A stretch of 64,000 bases of DNA from Microbacterium marinum (GCF_014204835.1 NZ_JACHMD010000001.1:992001-1056000), one strand, 5' to 3'. Positions 10,168-19,251 are shown, counted from the first letter of the stretch. Made by a program: numbers and translations. The notes: generated by a model not told the origin, from the sequence alone.

Positions 10168-10173
10168 TAGGGT
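10168..10173 (+). promoter_or_regulatory. Possible -10 box of a leaderless promoter
   Basis: TAGGGT ends 6 bases before the ATG at 10180, so transcription would begin at or very near the start codon. The same TANNNT-6 bases-start layout recurs at 33254, 57070 and 59579. Confidence 0.45.
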
Positions 10174-10179
10174 GTGGCC

Positions 10180-10803
10180 ATGCAGCGCACAACGGTGTGG
10201 TCGTGGCTGGTGGGCGGGGTGCTGCTCGTCGCGCAGACGGGCTTCTCTCTCGCCGGGTTCGGCATCGCCTCGGACGGTGACGCCGGCGCGCCGCTGGCAG
10301 GCCTCGGTGCTGCGCTGTGCACGCTGTCGGCCTGTCTCGTGTACGCCTTCGGTCTGCGCGCAGGCGAGAGCGCTGTGGCCGGTCGACCGGCGGGGGTCGC
10401 GCTCCTGCTGGGACTCGGCGCTCTGAGCGTCTTCCAGGCCGCGTGGTGGGCAGGGCCCCGCGGGTACGGGAGTGGCATCGAGGCGGCGCTGACTGCGGCC
10501 GCGGGAGGCGTCGTCGCGTACGTCCTCGCCTTCGCCGCGGCGGTCTACATCGTGCGGGTGGGCGTCATCCCCGCGCCGTGGAGCTGGATCCCGCTCGCCG
10601 CCGTGACCCTCGGCCTCGGGCTCGCCGCGTTCTTCGCTCTCGTGGTCCCCGTCGTATCGAGCAACGCCGCCGGCGGCGCAGGCGTCCTCCCCGCGACGAT
10701 CCCGGCGCTGGTCGGGGTGGTCTCGATCGTCCTCTCCGTCACGACGTCGCCCGCCGCCCCGCGGCGGCGGGTGTCGACGGTGCGCGCGCTCCCTCAGGGC
10801 TGA
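10180..10803 (+). CDS. Membrane protein of unknown function
   Basis: 207 aa with about six hydrophobic segments (roughly 7-30, 35-57, 68-85, 98-125, 130-155, 165-190) and very short loops. The small final tail is basic. I do not recognise the family. The ATG at 10180 is preferred over the GTG at 10174 because a -10-like TAGGGT ends 6 bases before it. No good ribosome site is seen, which fits a leaderless message. Its last 10 bases overlap the convergent FAD-oxidase gene. Confidence 0.7.
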   Translation: MQRTTVWSWLVGGVLLVAQTGFSLAGFGIASDGDAGAPLAGLGAALCTLSACLVYAFGLRAGESAVAGRPAGVALLLGLGALSVFQAAWWAGPRGYGSGIEAALTAAAGGVVAYVLAFAAAVYIVRVGVIPAPWSWIPLAAVTLGLGLAAFFALVVPVVSSNAAGGAGVLPATIPALVGVVSIVLSVTTSPAAPRRRVSTVRALPQG

Positions 10804-12161
10804 GAGGCGAAGACCTTCCCCGGATTCAGGATGCCGGTGGGGTCGAACACCGCCTTGATGCCGCGCTGCAGCGCATCCTGGTCGGCGCCGAGCTCATCGG
10901 CGAGCCACCTGCTCTTCAGGACGCCGATGCCGTGCTCGCCGGTGAGCGTCCCGCCGAGGGCGAGCGCCGCGCGGAAGAGGGCGTCGGCGGCATCCCAGAT
11001 GTGACCGGGGACGACCGCGCCCTCGAACACGAAGTTGGGATGGAGGTTGCCGTCGCCTGCATGGCACACCGTGGGGATCGTCACGCCGAACTCCGTTTCG
11101 ATCCGGGCGATCTCGTCGAACATCGCCGGGAGCGCGCTGCGCGGCACGGAGACGTCCTCGATGAGGGTGGTCCCGAGGCGCTCCATCGCGGGATGCATGG
11201 ACCGGCGCACCTGCCACAGCTGGGCGGCCTCGGCGTCGTCCGTCGCGAGTCGGACAGCGCCGCCGGCGGCGGTGAGGACTGCGGCGATGGCGGCCTGTTC
11301 GTCGGCGGCGGCGATCCCATCGGTCTGCACGGTGAGTTGCGCGGCACCCGTCAGCGGGGATGGCAGGCCCAGGAGGGCGTGCGAGGCGGCGAGGCTCTCC
11401 GCGTCCATCAGCTCCATGATCGCCGGCTGTGCTCCCGACGCGGTCACGGCCGCAGACGCCACCGCCGCCGCGCGCACATCGGGGAAGGTGGCGGTCAGGG
11501 TGCGCGTCGTGCCCGGGACGAGTCGGCGGAGCTTCAGCGTCGCACCGACGACGACGCCCAGCGTGCCCTCCGATCCGATCATGAGGGCTGTCAGGTCGTA
11601 GCCGGTGACGCCCTTGACGCTCCGGTGACCGACCGAGATGAGGCGGCCGTCGGCGAGCACCACGTCGAGGCCGAGGACGGCGTCACGGACCACGCCGTAC
11701 TTCGCGCAGAGGAGGCCTCCCGCGCCTGTCGCGATGTTGCCGCCCACCGTGGAGATGTCCCGGCTCGCAGGGTCGGGTGCCCACCAGAGCCCGTGCGCGG
11801 CAAGGCGCTCGTTGAGCGCCGCGTTGAGGATCCCGGGTTCGACCACGGCCAGCAGGTCGTCGGCGCGCACCTCGACGATGCGGTCCATGCTCCGCAGCGA
11901 GAGTGCGATCTCGCCCCGTCCGGTATTCGCGCCGCCTGCGAGACCGGTACCGGCACCGCGCACCACGACGGGGGTCCCGGTGCGATGCGCGATGCGCATC
12001 GTGGCCTGGACATCGGCGACGGATGCCGCGTGGACCACCGCGATGCCCCGCTCGGGGGACCGGTGGCCGGATTTGTCTGCGCGGGCCTCGTCGAGGCTGC
12101 CGGGATCGGTGTCGACGCGCTCGCCGAGCTCTGCGCGGAGGAGGCCGAGGACGTCGCTCAC
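10794..12161 (-). CDS. FAD-linked oxidase, GlcD/D-lactate dehydrogenase type
   Basis: FAD-dependent 2-hydroxyacid dehydrogenase, 455 aa, the size of glycolate oxidase GlcD or D-lactate dehydrogenase. The PCMH-type FAD domain (residues ~40-220) shows VVVRGAGTGLAGGAN and ISTVGGNIATGAGG; the C-terminal cap domain (~220-455) has CHAGDGNLHPN and GEHGIGVLKSRWL, which carry metal/substrate-binding His residues, and ends with DPTGILNPGKVF. The substrate (D-lactate, glycolate or D-2-hydroxyglutarate) cannot be decided. The start is GTG 12161 in a 4-base GTGA overlap with the upstream membrane gene, so the two form an operon. Confidence 0.93.
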   Translation of the reverse strand: MSDVLGLLRAELGERVDTDPGSLDEARADKSGHRSPERGIAVVHAASVADVQATMRIAHRTGTPVVVRGAGTGLAGGANTGRGEIALSLRSMDRIVEVRADDLLAVVEPGILNAALNERLAAHGLWWAPDPASRDISTVGGNIATGAGGLLCAKYGVVRDAVLGLDVVLADGRLISVGHRSVKGVTGYDLTALMIGSEGTLGVVVGATLKLRRLVPGTTRTLTATFPDVRAAAVASAAVTASGAQPAIMELMDAESLAASHALLGLPSPLTGAAQLTVQTDGIAAADEQAAIAAVLTAAGGAVRLATDDAEAAQLWQVRRSMHPAMERLGTTLIEDVSVPRSALPAMFDEIARIETEFGVTIPTVCHAGDGNLHPNFVFEGAVVPGHIWDAADALFRAALALGGTLTGEHGIGVLKSRWLADELGADQDALQRGIKAVFDPTGILNPGKVFASQP

Positions 12162-12553
12162 GACAGGCGCTTACGCCCCGCGATGACGCCGATGATGACG
12201 GCGACGACGCCGTATCCGAGGCCGATCCACGCCTGACCGGCACTCCACCACGCGATCGTCGCCGAGAGGGCGATGAGCAGTTCGACGAGTCCGCGGATGA
12301 AGGGGTGCACGCGCAGCACGGCGCGGGGGGAGACGACGAGTCCCCACAGGACGAGCGCGCCGAGGGGCGCGGCGATGCCCACCACGATGTTCCACGGCGC
12401 GTCCCAGGCGGTGAATCCCCAGAAGGCGAGGGTGCCGACGGCGAACAGTGCCGAGAGGAAGCTCAGGACGTCAATCGCGGACAGCGGCTCGCGGGTTCCT
12501 GCGGGGAGGGGTTCCGCGGGCTTCTCGGGGCGCACCGTGGGGAGGTCTGTCAT
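12158..12553 (-). CDS. YrdB-like small membrane protein (DUF2568 type)
   Basis: 131 aa, four predicted membrane segments (about 27-48, 53-75, 85-103, 108-126) after a proline-rich N-terminal tail. The segments FFLSALFAVGTLAFWGF-like and PWNIVVGIAAPLGALVLWG resemble the YrdB/DUF2568 family of uncharacterised membrane proteins; this is recognition by eye only. It overlaps the FAD-oxidase start by 4 bases. Its promoter region faces the ROK repressor and contains a ROK-site-like sequence (12589-12606). Confidence 0.75.
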   Translation of the reverse strand: MTDLPTVRPEKPAEPLPAGTREPLSAIDVLSFLSALFAVGTLAFWGFTAWDAPWNIVVGIAAPLGALVLWGLVVSPRAVLRVHPFIRGLVELLIALSATIAWWSAGQAWIGLGYGVVAVIIGVIAGRKRLS

Positions 12554-12588
12554 GCCTCGATCCTACGGCGGGGCGGGAGTGTAACGAG

Positions 12589-12606
12589 TTTGTTAAGACT
12601 GCTTGC
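12589..12606. promoter_or_regulatory. Partial ROK-operator-like site, inverted
   Basis: TTTGTTAAGACTGCTTGC matches 12 of 18 bases of the reverse complement of the site at 12641-12658, keeping both half-sites (TTTGTTA and CTT.C). The two are ~52 bases apart, close to five helical turns. Confidence 0.4.
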
Positions 12607-12640
12607 AAACTGGAGCGGAACCCTTGTGGCGATCGAGTTC

Positions 12641-12658
12641 GTAAGGTCTACTAACAAA
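12641..12658. promoter_or_regulatory. Probable ROK-repressor operator
   Basis: GTAAGGTCTACTAACAAA, an imperfect palindrome GTAAG-N5-CTAAC, ends one base before the repressor ATG. 15 of 18 bases recur at 20751-20768 in front of the hexosaminidase gene. Inference: the ROK repressor binds both. Confidence 0.65.
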
Positions 12659-12659
12659 C

Positions 12660-13796
12660 ATGCCCGCCGCCTCTCGAGTTCCCCGACCCGCCCGCGTCCG
12701 CGGAACGACGGGAAAGATCCTTCCCGAGCATGCACGCGCCCACAACCGCGCCCTCGTCCTCCAGGCGCTCTTCTCCGACGGCGCGATGAGTCGCGCCGAC
12801 CTCTCACGCGAGACCGGTTTGACGCGGGTCACCATCTCCGACCTGGTCGCCGCCCTCATCGATGATGGCTACATCGTCGAACGCGGCGTGCGCGAGGCGT
12901 CGGGCCCGGGCAAGCCGGCGATCCTCGTCGACCTCGCGCGCGACGGACACCGCATCGCCGGTCTCGACCTCTCGGGCACAGACCGGTTCGTGGGCGCCGC
13001 GCTCACCCTCGACGGCGAGATCGTCGCCCGTCACGAGGTCGCCGTCCCGAGCGCCGCCGACGACCTCCTTCCGGCGATCATCGAGCTCGCCCGCGCTGTC
13101 GTGGCCGACGCGCACGCTCCCGTCCTGGGGCTCGGCGTCGGCACCCCCGGCGTCGTGGACGACCGCGGTGTCGTCCTCGCCGCCCCCGGCTTCGGCTGGT
13201 CGGACCTCGACCTCGCCGGCATCCTGACCGATGCGCTCGACCTCCCGGTCCTCGTCGCCAACGACGCGAACGCCGCCGTCCTCGCCGAGCACACCTTCGG
13301 CGGAGCCGGCGACGACGTGATCCTCGTGCGCATCGGACGCGGTGTCGGTGCGGGCCTGCTCACCGGCGGGCAGCCGCTCGCCGGCGCGCGGTTCGCCGCC
13401 GGGGAGATCGGTCACGTCACCGTCGGGACCGACGGCGGTCCGGCCTGCGCGTGCGGCAAGATCGGCTGCCTGGAAGCGTGGCTCGCCGTTCCCGCTCTCA
13501 CCGCGCGCGTCGCGGCGAGCGACGATCCCACGGGCGTCTTGCGCGACGCCGGCGAACGGCTCGGCATCGCGCTCGCTCCGATCGTCGGCGCGCTCGACCT
13601 GTCGGAGATCGCGCTCTCCGGCCCCACCGACCTGCTCGACGGCGTCCTGGCACGGTCCGCCGCCGAGACGGTGCGCACCCGCACGCTCGCCACGTTCCAT
13701 GACGAGCTGCAGGTGCGGATGACGGAGCACAGCGAGGACATCGTCCTGCGCGGTGCGGCCGTCATGGTCCTGTCCGGCCGCCTCGGGGTGTCCTGA
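12660..13796 (+). CDS. ROK-family transcriptional repressor (NagC/XylR type)
   Basis: 378 aa repressor. The N-terminal winged helix-turn-helix (about 25-85: RALVLQALFSDGAMSRADLS then GLTRVTISDLVAALIDDGYI) is fused to a ROK sugar-binding domain with GVGTPGVVDDRG, NDANAAVLAE, GEIGHVTV and the zinc cluster CACGKIGC. It heads an ABC importer/kinase operon for what is probably GlcNAc or chito-oligosaccharides (77-base gap to the binding protein). Sites before this gene and before the hexosaminidase suggest it controls the block. No ribosome site is seen before the ATG, so a near-leaderless message is likely. Confidence 0.92.
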   Translation: MPAASRVPRPARVRGTTGKILPEHARAHNRALVLQALFSDGAMSRADLSRETGLTRVTISDLVAALIDDGYIVERGVREASGPGKPAILVDLARDGHRIAGLDLSGTDRFVGAALTLDGEIVARHEVAVPSAADDLLPAIIELARAVVADAHAPVLGLGVGTPGVVDDRGVVLAAPGFGWSDLDLAGILTDALDLPVLVANDANAAVLAEHTFGGAGDDVILVRIGRGVGAGLLTGGQPLAGARFAAGEIGHVTVGTDGGPACACGKIGCLEAWLAVPALTARVAASDDPTGVLRDAGERLGIALAPIVGALDLSEIALSGPTDLLDGVLARSAAETVRTRTLATFHDELQVRMTEHSEDIVLRGAAVMVLSGRLGVS

Positions 13797-13873
13797 CACC
13801 GCTCCACCGCTCCACCCGCATCACCCGGACGGTCCGCCCGGCCCGTCGTCATCAAGAGAATGAAGGAACCGCT

Positions 13874-15139
13874 ATGAAGAAGACCCTCGGAGCACTGTCG
13901 CTCCTCGGCGCCTCCGCCCTGGTCCTCGCCGGATGCTCCGGTGGGGGGACTCCCGCCGCGGAGAGCGCCGAGACCGGCGATCTGACCGTGTGGCTGGTCG
14001 GCACCGACACCCCGCAGGACGCCCGCGACTACCTCAAGAAGACCTTCGAGGATGAGAACGAGGGCTGGACGCTCACGATCGAAGAGAAGACCTGGGCCGA
14101 CACCGCCGACAACTACGTGGCCGCGCTGTCGTCGAACGACGCGCCCGACCTCGTCGAGGTGGGCAACACGCAGGCGCCCGGCTTCATCGCGCAGGGTCTG
14201 TTCTCCGACATCTCCGGACTTCAGGAGGACCTCGGCGGCGACGACCTCCTGCAGAGCTTCGTGGAGCTCGGCTCCGAGGACGGCACCCTGTACGCGGCGC
14301 CGTACTACGCCGGCTCGCGCGTCGTCTTCTACTCGCCGGCCACTTACGACGGCGCCGTTCCCACCACGCTCGAGGAGTACGTCCAGGCGGGCGTGGACGC
14401 GACGACGGACAGCAAGTCCGGCATCTACGCGCCGGGGAAGGACTGGTACAACGCTCTTCCCTACGTGTGGGCGAACGGCGGCGAGATCGCGACGCTCGAC
14501 GGCGACCAGTGGACGGGCGGGTTCTCGAGCGAGGGCGGCATCGCCGGACTCGAGATGCTCCAGGAGGTCTACGAGAACGCGACGATCGCCCCCGCCGACG
14601 GCGACGAAGCAGATCCGCAGGTCCCGTTCTGCGCGGGCGAGATCGGCTTCCTCTCCGCACCCGCGTGGGTGAAGTGGTCGATCCTCGCCCCCGCCGACGC
14701 CGAGACGGCCCCCGGCTGCCCCGACGAGGCAGGGAAGGACCTCAAGGCCTTCGCGCTTCCGGGCACCTCCGCAGGCGAGGTCGCACCCGTCTTCGCGGGC
14801 GGGTCGAACATCGCCGTCGCGGCGAAGTCGGACGCGCAGGACAAGGCGCAGGCTGCGCTGTCGATCATCCTCTCGGAGGGCTACCAGAAGATCCTCGCCG
14901 AGAACGGCCTGATCCCCGCGCTCGCCTCGTTCGCGCAGTACCTCCCCGACGACGAGATCACCGCGGAAGCCGCGAAGGCCGCCGCCTCCTCGAAGGCCGT
15001 CCCCGCCAGCCCGAACTGGGCTGAGGTGGAGTCCTCGGGCGTCATCAAGGACGCGCTCGTGAAGATCGCCCAGGGCGGCGACGTCACCGCGATCGCGACC
15101 GAGCTCGATGGCCAGATCGAGGCGATCCTCAACAAGTGA
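13874..15139 (+). CDS. Sugar-binding lipoprotein of ABC importer (amino-sugar cluster)
   Basis: 421 aa extracellular solute-binding protein. Lipoprotein signal MKKTLGALSLLGASALVLAGC with lipobox LAGC, a Gly-rich linker, then DLTVWLVGTDTPQDARDYL at the start of the first lobe. An AAGGAA ribosome site precedes the ATG. Downstream are two permeases, a ROK kinase, nagA and a GH20 hexosaminidase, so the ligand is probably N-acetylglucosamine, chitobiose or a short chito-oligosaccharide (inference from neighbours). A strong hairpin follows the stop codon (15148-15185), which would favour expression of this gene over the permeases. Confidence 0.93.
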   Translation: MKKTLGALSLLGASALVLAGCSGGGTPAAESAETGDLTVWLVGTDTPQDARDYLKKTFEDENEGWTLTIEEKTWADTADNYVAALSSNDAPDLVEVGNTQAPGFIAQGLFSDISGLQEDLGGDDLLQSFVELGSEDGTLYAAPYYAGSRVVFYSPATYDGAVPTTLEEYVQAGVDATTDSKSGIYAPGKDWYNALPYVWANGGEIATLDGDQWTGGFSSEGGIAGLEMLQEVYENATIAPADGDEADPQVPFCAGEIGFLSAPAWVKWSILAPADAETAPGCPDEAGKDLKAFALPGTSAGEVAPVFAGGSNIAVAAKSDAQDKAQAALSIILSEGYQKILAENGLIPALASFAQYLPDDEITAEAAKAAASSKAVPASPNWAEVESSGVIKDALVKIAQGGDVTAIATELDGQIEAILNK

Positions 15140-15147
15140 CACCCTGC

Positions 15148-15185
15148 GTGCCGGTGCGGACGCTTCGCGGCATCCGCACCGGCAC
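15148..15185 (+). terminator. Hairpin between binding-protein and permease genes
   Basis: Perfect 13-bp arms GTGCCGGTGCGGA (15148-15160) and TCCGCACCGGCAC (15173-15185), loop of 12 bases, inside an operon. Such hairpins after binding-protein genes usually act as partial terminators or protect the upstream mRNA from decay, raising the binding protein relative to the membrane subunits. Confidence 0.75.
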
Positions 15186-15227
15186 CGCTCGGAGTGACCC
15201 ACCCGACCCGATCGAGAGGAGGCGGCG

Positions 15228-16202
15228 ATGACCGGCGCCCCGACCGCACCACCCCGCCGCGCACGCCCCCCGCGCGACGCGCTCGCCGAGAACGCGCGCG
15301 ACCGTTCCCGGCGTCGGAGGGATGCCGCCTCCGCCCTGACCCTGCTCGCCCCCTCGCTCGTGATCCTGGGCGTGATGGTGGGCTACCCGGCCGTGCTCAT
15401 GGTCGTGCAGTCCTTCACCGACTACTCGATCCGCAACAAGATCCAGGGCACGTTGCCGGGCGTCGTCGGGTTCGAGAACTACATCGCCGTCTTCACCCAG
15501 TCCGACTTCCCGGCCGTGCTCGGGCGCAGCCTCGGCCTCATGATCGTGATGACCGTGCTGATCGTCGGTCTCGGTTCTCTCGTCGCCGTCCTCATGACCC
15601 GTCTCTCGCGGGGATGGCGCGTCCTCGTCTCGATCGGGCTCCTCCTGGCATGGGCGATGCCGCCGCTGGCCGCCACGACCGTCTGGGGGTGGATCTTCGA
15701 CACCCAGTACGGCCTCGTCAACTGGGCGCTGAACACCGTGACCGGCTCCACCGAGTTCACGAACCACTCCTGGCTGCTGAACCCGTGGTCGTTCTTCCTG
15801 GTGCTGACGATCATCGTCGTCTGGCAGGGCGTCCCGTTCGCGGCGTTCACCCTTTACGCCGCGCTCGGCCAGGTGCCCGGAGAGGTCCTGGAAGCGGCAT
15901 CCCTCGACGGCGCCACCGGACTCCAGCGCTTCCGCCTGGTCGTCTTCCCCTACCTGCGCAACGTCTTCACCGTCGTCGTCGTGCTGCAGGTCATCTGGAA
16001 TCTGCGGATCTTCACCCAGGTCTACACGCTGCAGCAGCGCGGCGGCCTCGTGTCCGAGACCAACGTGCTCGGCACCTACATCTTCCGGCAGGGGGTGGGG
16101 GAGTTCGGCGTCACGAGCGCCATCGGCGTGCTGATGGTCATCCTGCTCCTCGCACTGTCGTGGGGATACGTCCGCACCACCCTCAAGGAGGAGGAGCTGT
16201 GA
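15228..16202 (+). CDS. Sugar ABC transporter permease, MalF type (amino-sugar cluster)
   Basis: 324 aa inner-membrane permease with about six membrane segments starting near residue 38 (ALTLLAPSLVILGVMVGYP) after a basic tail. The ATPase-contact EAA loop is at ~222 (VLEAASLDGATGLQRF). Start ATG has a GAGAGGAGG ribosome site. It pairs with the MalG-type permease that begins inside its stop codon (GTGA overlap). No ATPase is encoded in this cluster, so a shared ATPase from elsewhere is implied. Confidence 0.94.
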   Translation: MTGAPTAPPRRARPPRDALAENARDRSRRRRDAASALTLLAPSLVILGVMVGYPAVLMVVQSFTDYSIRNKIQGTLPGVVGFENYIAVFTQSDFPAVLGRSLGLMIVMTVLIVGLGSLVAVLMTRLSRGWRVLVSIGLLLAWAMPPLAATTVWGWIFDTQYGLVNWALNTVTGSTEFTNHSWLLNPWSFFLVLTIIVVWQGVPFAAFTLYAALGQVPGEVLEAASLDGATGLQRFRLVVFPYLRNVFTVVVVLQVIWNLRIFTQVYTLQQRGGLVSETNVLGTYIFRQGVGEFGVTSAIGVLMVILLLALSWGYVRTTLKEEEL

Positions 16203-17164
16203 GCACCCAGGTCACCCCGGCCACCCAGCTCGCGACGGTGGGCGTCGACGAGATCGCCGGCCCCGTCGGCGACGCGAAGACGCCACGCCCGAGGTCGCTC
16301 GCCGCCCGGCGCCCCCCGCGCGGCCGGCTCGCGACCCGCGCCGCCCTGAATCTGGCGGCGCTCATCGTCTTCGTGTGCTCGGTCTTCCCCGTCTACTGGA
16401 TGCTGAACATGTCGTTCACCCGCGGCGAGAGCATCATCAGCCGCACCCCCAGCTTCCTGCCGCTCGATTTCACGCTGCGGAACTTCCAGACCGCGTGGAC
16501 GCGCGAGGCGGCTCCCGGTCAGACCGACTTCACCCACGGTCTGCTGAGCTCGACGCTCGTGACGGTCGGTGTGCTCGTCGCGACCCTGCTCTTCGCCTTC
16601 CTCGCCTCCATCGCGGTCTCGCGCATCCGATTCCGCGGGCGGCGCTCCTTCATCGTCGCCGTCCTCATCGTCCAGATGATCCCCGGCGAGGCGATGATGT
16701 TCACCATCTACGGGATGGTCGACGACTGGCGCCTCATGAACACCCTCCTCGGGCTCGGGATCGTCTACGTCGCCGCCGTCATCCCCTTCACCATCTGGAC
16801 CCTCCGCGGGTTCGTCGCAGGTGTCCCCGTCGACCTCGAGGAGGCCGCCATGATCGACGGCTGCACCCGGTCGCAGGCGTTCTGGCGGGTCACCTTCCCC
16901 CTCCTCGCACCGGGCCTGGTCGCCACCGGGATCTTCGCGTTCATCCAGTCTTGGAACGAGTTCACGATGGCCCTCCTCCTGATGAAGGGCTACAACCTGA
17001 CGCTCCCGCCGTGGCTGCTCTCCTTCCAGTCCGCCACCGAGGCCACCAACTGGGGCGCCGTCATGGCGGCATCCACCCTCATCTCCATCCCGGTCGTGAT
17101 CTTCTTCCTCATCGTCCAGGGGCGGATGTCGGGCGGGCTCGTGGCCGGCGCGGTGAAGGGATGA
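16199..17164 (+). CDS. Sugar ABC transporter permease, MalG type (amino-sugar cluster)
   Basis: 321 aa. The cytoplasmic N-terminus (~55 residues, Pro/Arg-rich) is followed by six membrane segments; VFPVYWMLNMSF is the MalG-family first-loop signature and DLEEAAMIDGCTRSQAF (~215) the EAA loop. The start is GTG 16199, overlapping the upstream stop by 4 bases with AGGAGG just before it; the frame is open further upstream but that part is out of frame with the true MalF gene. Its stop overlaps the kinase start (ATGA). Confidence 0.94.
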   Translation: MSTQVTPATQLATVGVDEIAGPVGDAKTPRPRSLAARRPPRGRLATRAALNLAALIVFVCSVFPVYWMLNMSFTRGESIISRTPSFLPLDFTLRNFQTAWTREAAPGQTDFTHGLLSSTLVTVGVLVATLLFAFLASIAVSRIRFRGRRSFIVAVLIVQMIPGEAMMFTIYGMVDDWRLMNTLLGLGIVYVAAVIPFTIWTLRGFVAGVPVDLEEAAMIDGCTRSQAFWRVTFPLLAPGLVATGIFAFIQSWNEFTMALLLMKGYNLTLPPWLLSFQSATEATNWGAVMAASTLISIPVVIFFLIVQGRMSGGLVAGAVKG

Positions 17165-18075
17165 GCGTGCGGATCGGACTCGACGTCGGCGGCACGAAGA
17201 TCCTCGCCGTCGCGGTGGACGGGGAGAGCCGCGTCCTCGCGAGCGAACGCCGGCCCACCGGGTGGGGTGCCGACGCGGTGGTCGACGGCATCGTCGCCGC
17301 GATCGCCGCGGTCGCCGGCGGTGCACAGCCGGATGCCGTCGGCATCGGCGTTCCCGGGCAGATCGCGCCCGCCGGCGGTGTCGTCCGTCACGCCCTGAAC
17401 CTCGGCATCGAGCAGCTCGATCTCGCCGCGGCGGTCGCCCGGCGCACCGGCATCCGTCCCACCGTCGACAACGACGTGCGGGCCGCGGCGGTGGGAGCCG
17501 CGGCACGGATGCCGGACGCGGGCGCCCTCGCGTACCTGAACCTCGGGACGGGGGTGGCCGCCGGGATCGTCGTGGGCGGGATGCCGTGGCGCGGCGCGCG
17601 CGGGGCGGCCGGGGAGATCGGGCATGTCAGCGTCGATCCCGCGGGGCCGCTCTGCCCGTGCGGTCAGCGCGGCTGCATCGAGGCGCTGGCGGGCGGTGCG
17701 AACGTCGCGGCGCGATGGCGGCGCCCGGCCGACCTGCCCGTCGCCGCCGTCTTCGATGCGGCCGACGCCGGCGACCCCGAGGCCGAGGCGATCCGGAGCG
17801 ACGTCGTCTGGGGGGTTGCCGCTGCCGCGCAGCTGCTCGTCCTCACCGCCGACGTCGACGTCGTCGTGCTCGGCGGCGGGGTGTCGCACCTGGGCGAGCG
17901 ACTGCACGCCCCCGTGCGTGCGGCGCTGCGGCAGGCGGCATCCGGTTCGACGTTCCTCACCTCGCTCGACTTGGCGCGCCGGGTCGTGGCCGTGCCGGAC
18001 GGCGACCCGGTCGGAGCTGTCGGGGCCGCGCTGCTCGCGGTGCCCGCTCCGGGCCGCGTCGCGGCGGGCGTCTGA
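17161..18075 (+). CDS. ROK-family sugar kinase (probable N-acetylglucosamine or glucose kinase)
   Basis: 304 aa ATP-dependent sugar kinase. Seen: phosphate-1 loop LDVGGTKI (residues 6-13), GIGVPGQI (~62), TVDNDVRAAAVG (~100, holding the catalytic Asp), NLGTGVAAGI, the substrate-binding GEIGHVSV and the ROK zinc cluster CPCGQRGCIEALAGG (~162). There is no DNA-binding domain, unlike the ROK repressor of the same operon. It is coupled to the permease (ATGA) and faces nagA, so phosphorylation of imported GlcNAc to GlcNAc-6-P is the best guess. Confidence 0.9.
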   Translation: MSVRIGLDVGGTKILAVAVDGESRVLASERRPTGWGADAVVDGIVAAIAAVAGGAQPDAVGIGVPGQIAPAGGVVRHALNLGIEQLDLAAAVARRTGIRPTVDNDVRAAAVGAAARMPDAGALAYLNLGTGVAAGIVVGGMPWRGARGAAGEIGHVSVDPAGPLCPCGQRGCIEALAGGANVAARWRRPADLPVAAVFDAADAGDPEAEAIRSDVVWGVAAAAQLLVLTADVDVVVLGGGVSHLGERLHAPVRAALRQAASGSTFLTSLDLARRVVAVPDGDPVGAVGAALLAVPAPGRVAAGV

Positions 18076-18102
18076 AGCGGCGGGCGTCCGAGTCGGGGCC
18101 GC

Positions 18103-19251
18103 TCAGGCCGTGCCGCTCCAGACGCGGCGCACCGTCAGCGCGGCATCCAGCAGCACCGCGTCGGCGACCGCCCCGACGGCGAGCGAGCCGAACTCGGGGC
18201 GTCCGATGGCCTGCGCCGGGGTGCGCGTGAGCGCCGCGACCGCCGCGGGGAGGGGGATCCCGGCCGCGACGGTGAGGCGGAGCGCGGCATCCTGCGTGAG
18301 TGTGGAACCGGCGATCGTGCCGTCGGCCAGGCGCGCGGTGCCGCCCTCCACACGGACGGCGAGGGCGCCCAGCAGATAGTCGCCCTCGGCCGCGCCGGCG
18401 GCCGCCATGGCGTCGGTCACGAGGGCGATCCGCCCGGGCGCGGCGGCGAAGGCGATGCGGATGACGTCGGGGTGCAGGTGGATGCCGTCGGCGATGACCT
18501 CGAGCGTGACCCGGGGGTCGCCCGTCGCGGCGCCGACAGGCCCCGGCGCCCGGTGATGGAGCCCCGGCATCGCGTTGAACGCGTGGGTGAGGATCCGCGC
18601 GCCGGCATCGAACGCGCGGCGCGCGGTCTCCGCGTCGGCCGCGGTGTGCCCGATTGCGACGGTCACGCCCGCGCGGGCGAGCCGCTCGACGGCGGCGAGG
18701 CCGCCGGGGAGTTCGGGCGCCAGCGTGATCTGGGTGAGGGCGCCGCCGCACGCCTCGACGAGGCGGTCGAGGGCATCGGGGCTCGGTGGGACGAGGAGGG
18801 CCGGGTCGTGGGCGCCGCGGTGGCCCGGGTCGAGGAAAGGCCCCTCCAGGTGGATGCCGAGCACGCCGGCATCGGTGCGCGCGACCGCGGCGACCGTCGC
18901 CGCGCGTCGCGCGAGCAGGTCGAGGCGGGCGGTGACGAGGGACACCACCGCGCGTGTCGTGCCGTGGCCGAGATGCACGGCGCGGGCGGCGCGGATCGCG
19001 TCGGCCCCGTCGTCGTAGGCGAATCCGCCGCCGCCGTGCCCGTGGATGTCCACGAACCCGGGGGTGAGGACGGCGCCGTCGCCGGCGACCTCGACGGCAT
19101 CGATGACCTCGTCGGCGCCCTGATCGCGCCAGCTTCCGCCGGTGCCGGATGCCGCCACGCGTCCGCCCGCGATGCGTACCCAGGCGTCTTCGGTCGAGGC
19201 GCCGTCGTCGACGAGCCGCACGGAGTGGATGATGCGAGTCAGGTCGTCCAC
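18103..19251 (-). CDS. nagA: N-acetylglucosamine-6-phosphate deacetylase
   Basis: Removes the acetyl group from GlcNAc-6-P to give glucosamine-6-P, the substrate of NagB. 382 aa. Amidohydrolase features: TPGFVDIHGHGGGGF (metal-site HxH, ~58-72), GIHLEGPFL (Glu ligand, ~125), VAIGHTAADAE (~195), ILTHAFNAMPGLHHR (~215) and VTDAMAAAG with the catalytic Asp (~270). The start is GTG 19251, overlapping the 3' end of the hexosaminidase gene by 13 bases, so the two are one operon. It converges on the ROK kinase. Confidence 0.95.
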   Translation of the reverse strand: MDDLTRIIHSVRLVDDGASTEDAWVRIAGGRVAASGTGGSWRDQGADEVIDAVEVAGDGAVLTPGFVDIHGHGGGGFAYDDGADAIRAARAVHLGHGTTRAVVSLVTARLDLLARRAATVAAVARTDAGVLGIHLEGPFLDPGHRGAHDPALLVPPSPDALDRLVEACGGALTQITLAPELPGGLAAVERLARAGVTVAIGHTAADAETARRAFDAGARILTHAFNAMPGLHHRAPGPVGAATGDPRVTLEVIADGIHLHPDVIRIAFAAAPGRIALVTDAMAAAGAAEGDYLLGALAVRVEGGTARLADGTIAGSTLTQDAALRLTVAAGIPLPAAVAALTRTPAQAIGRPEFGSLAVGAVADAVLLDAALTVRRVWSGTA

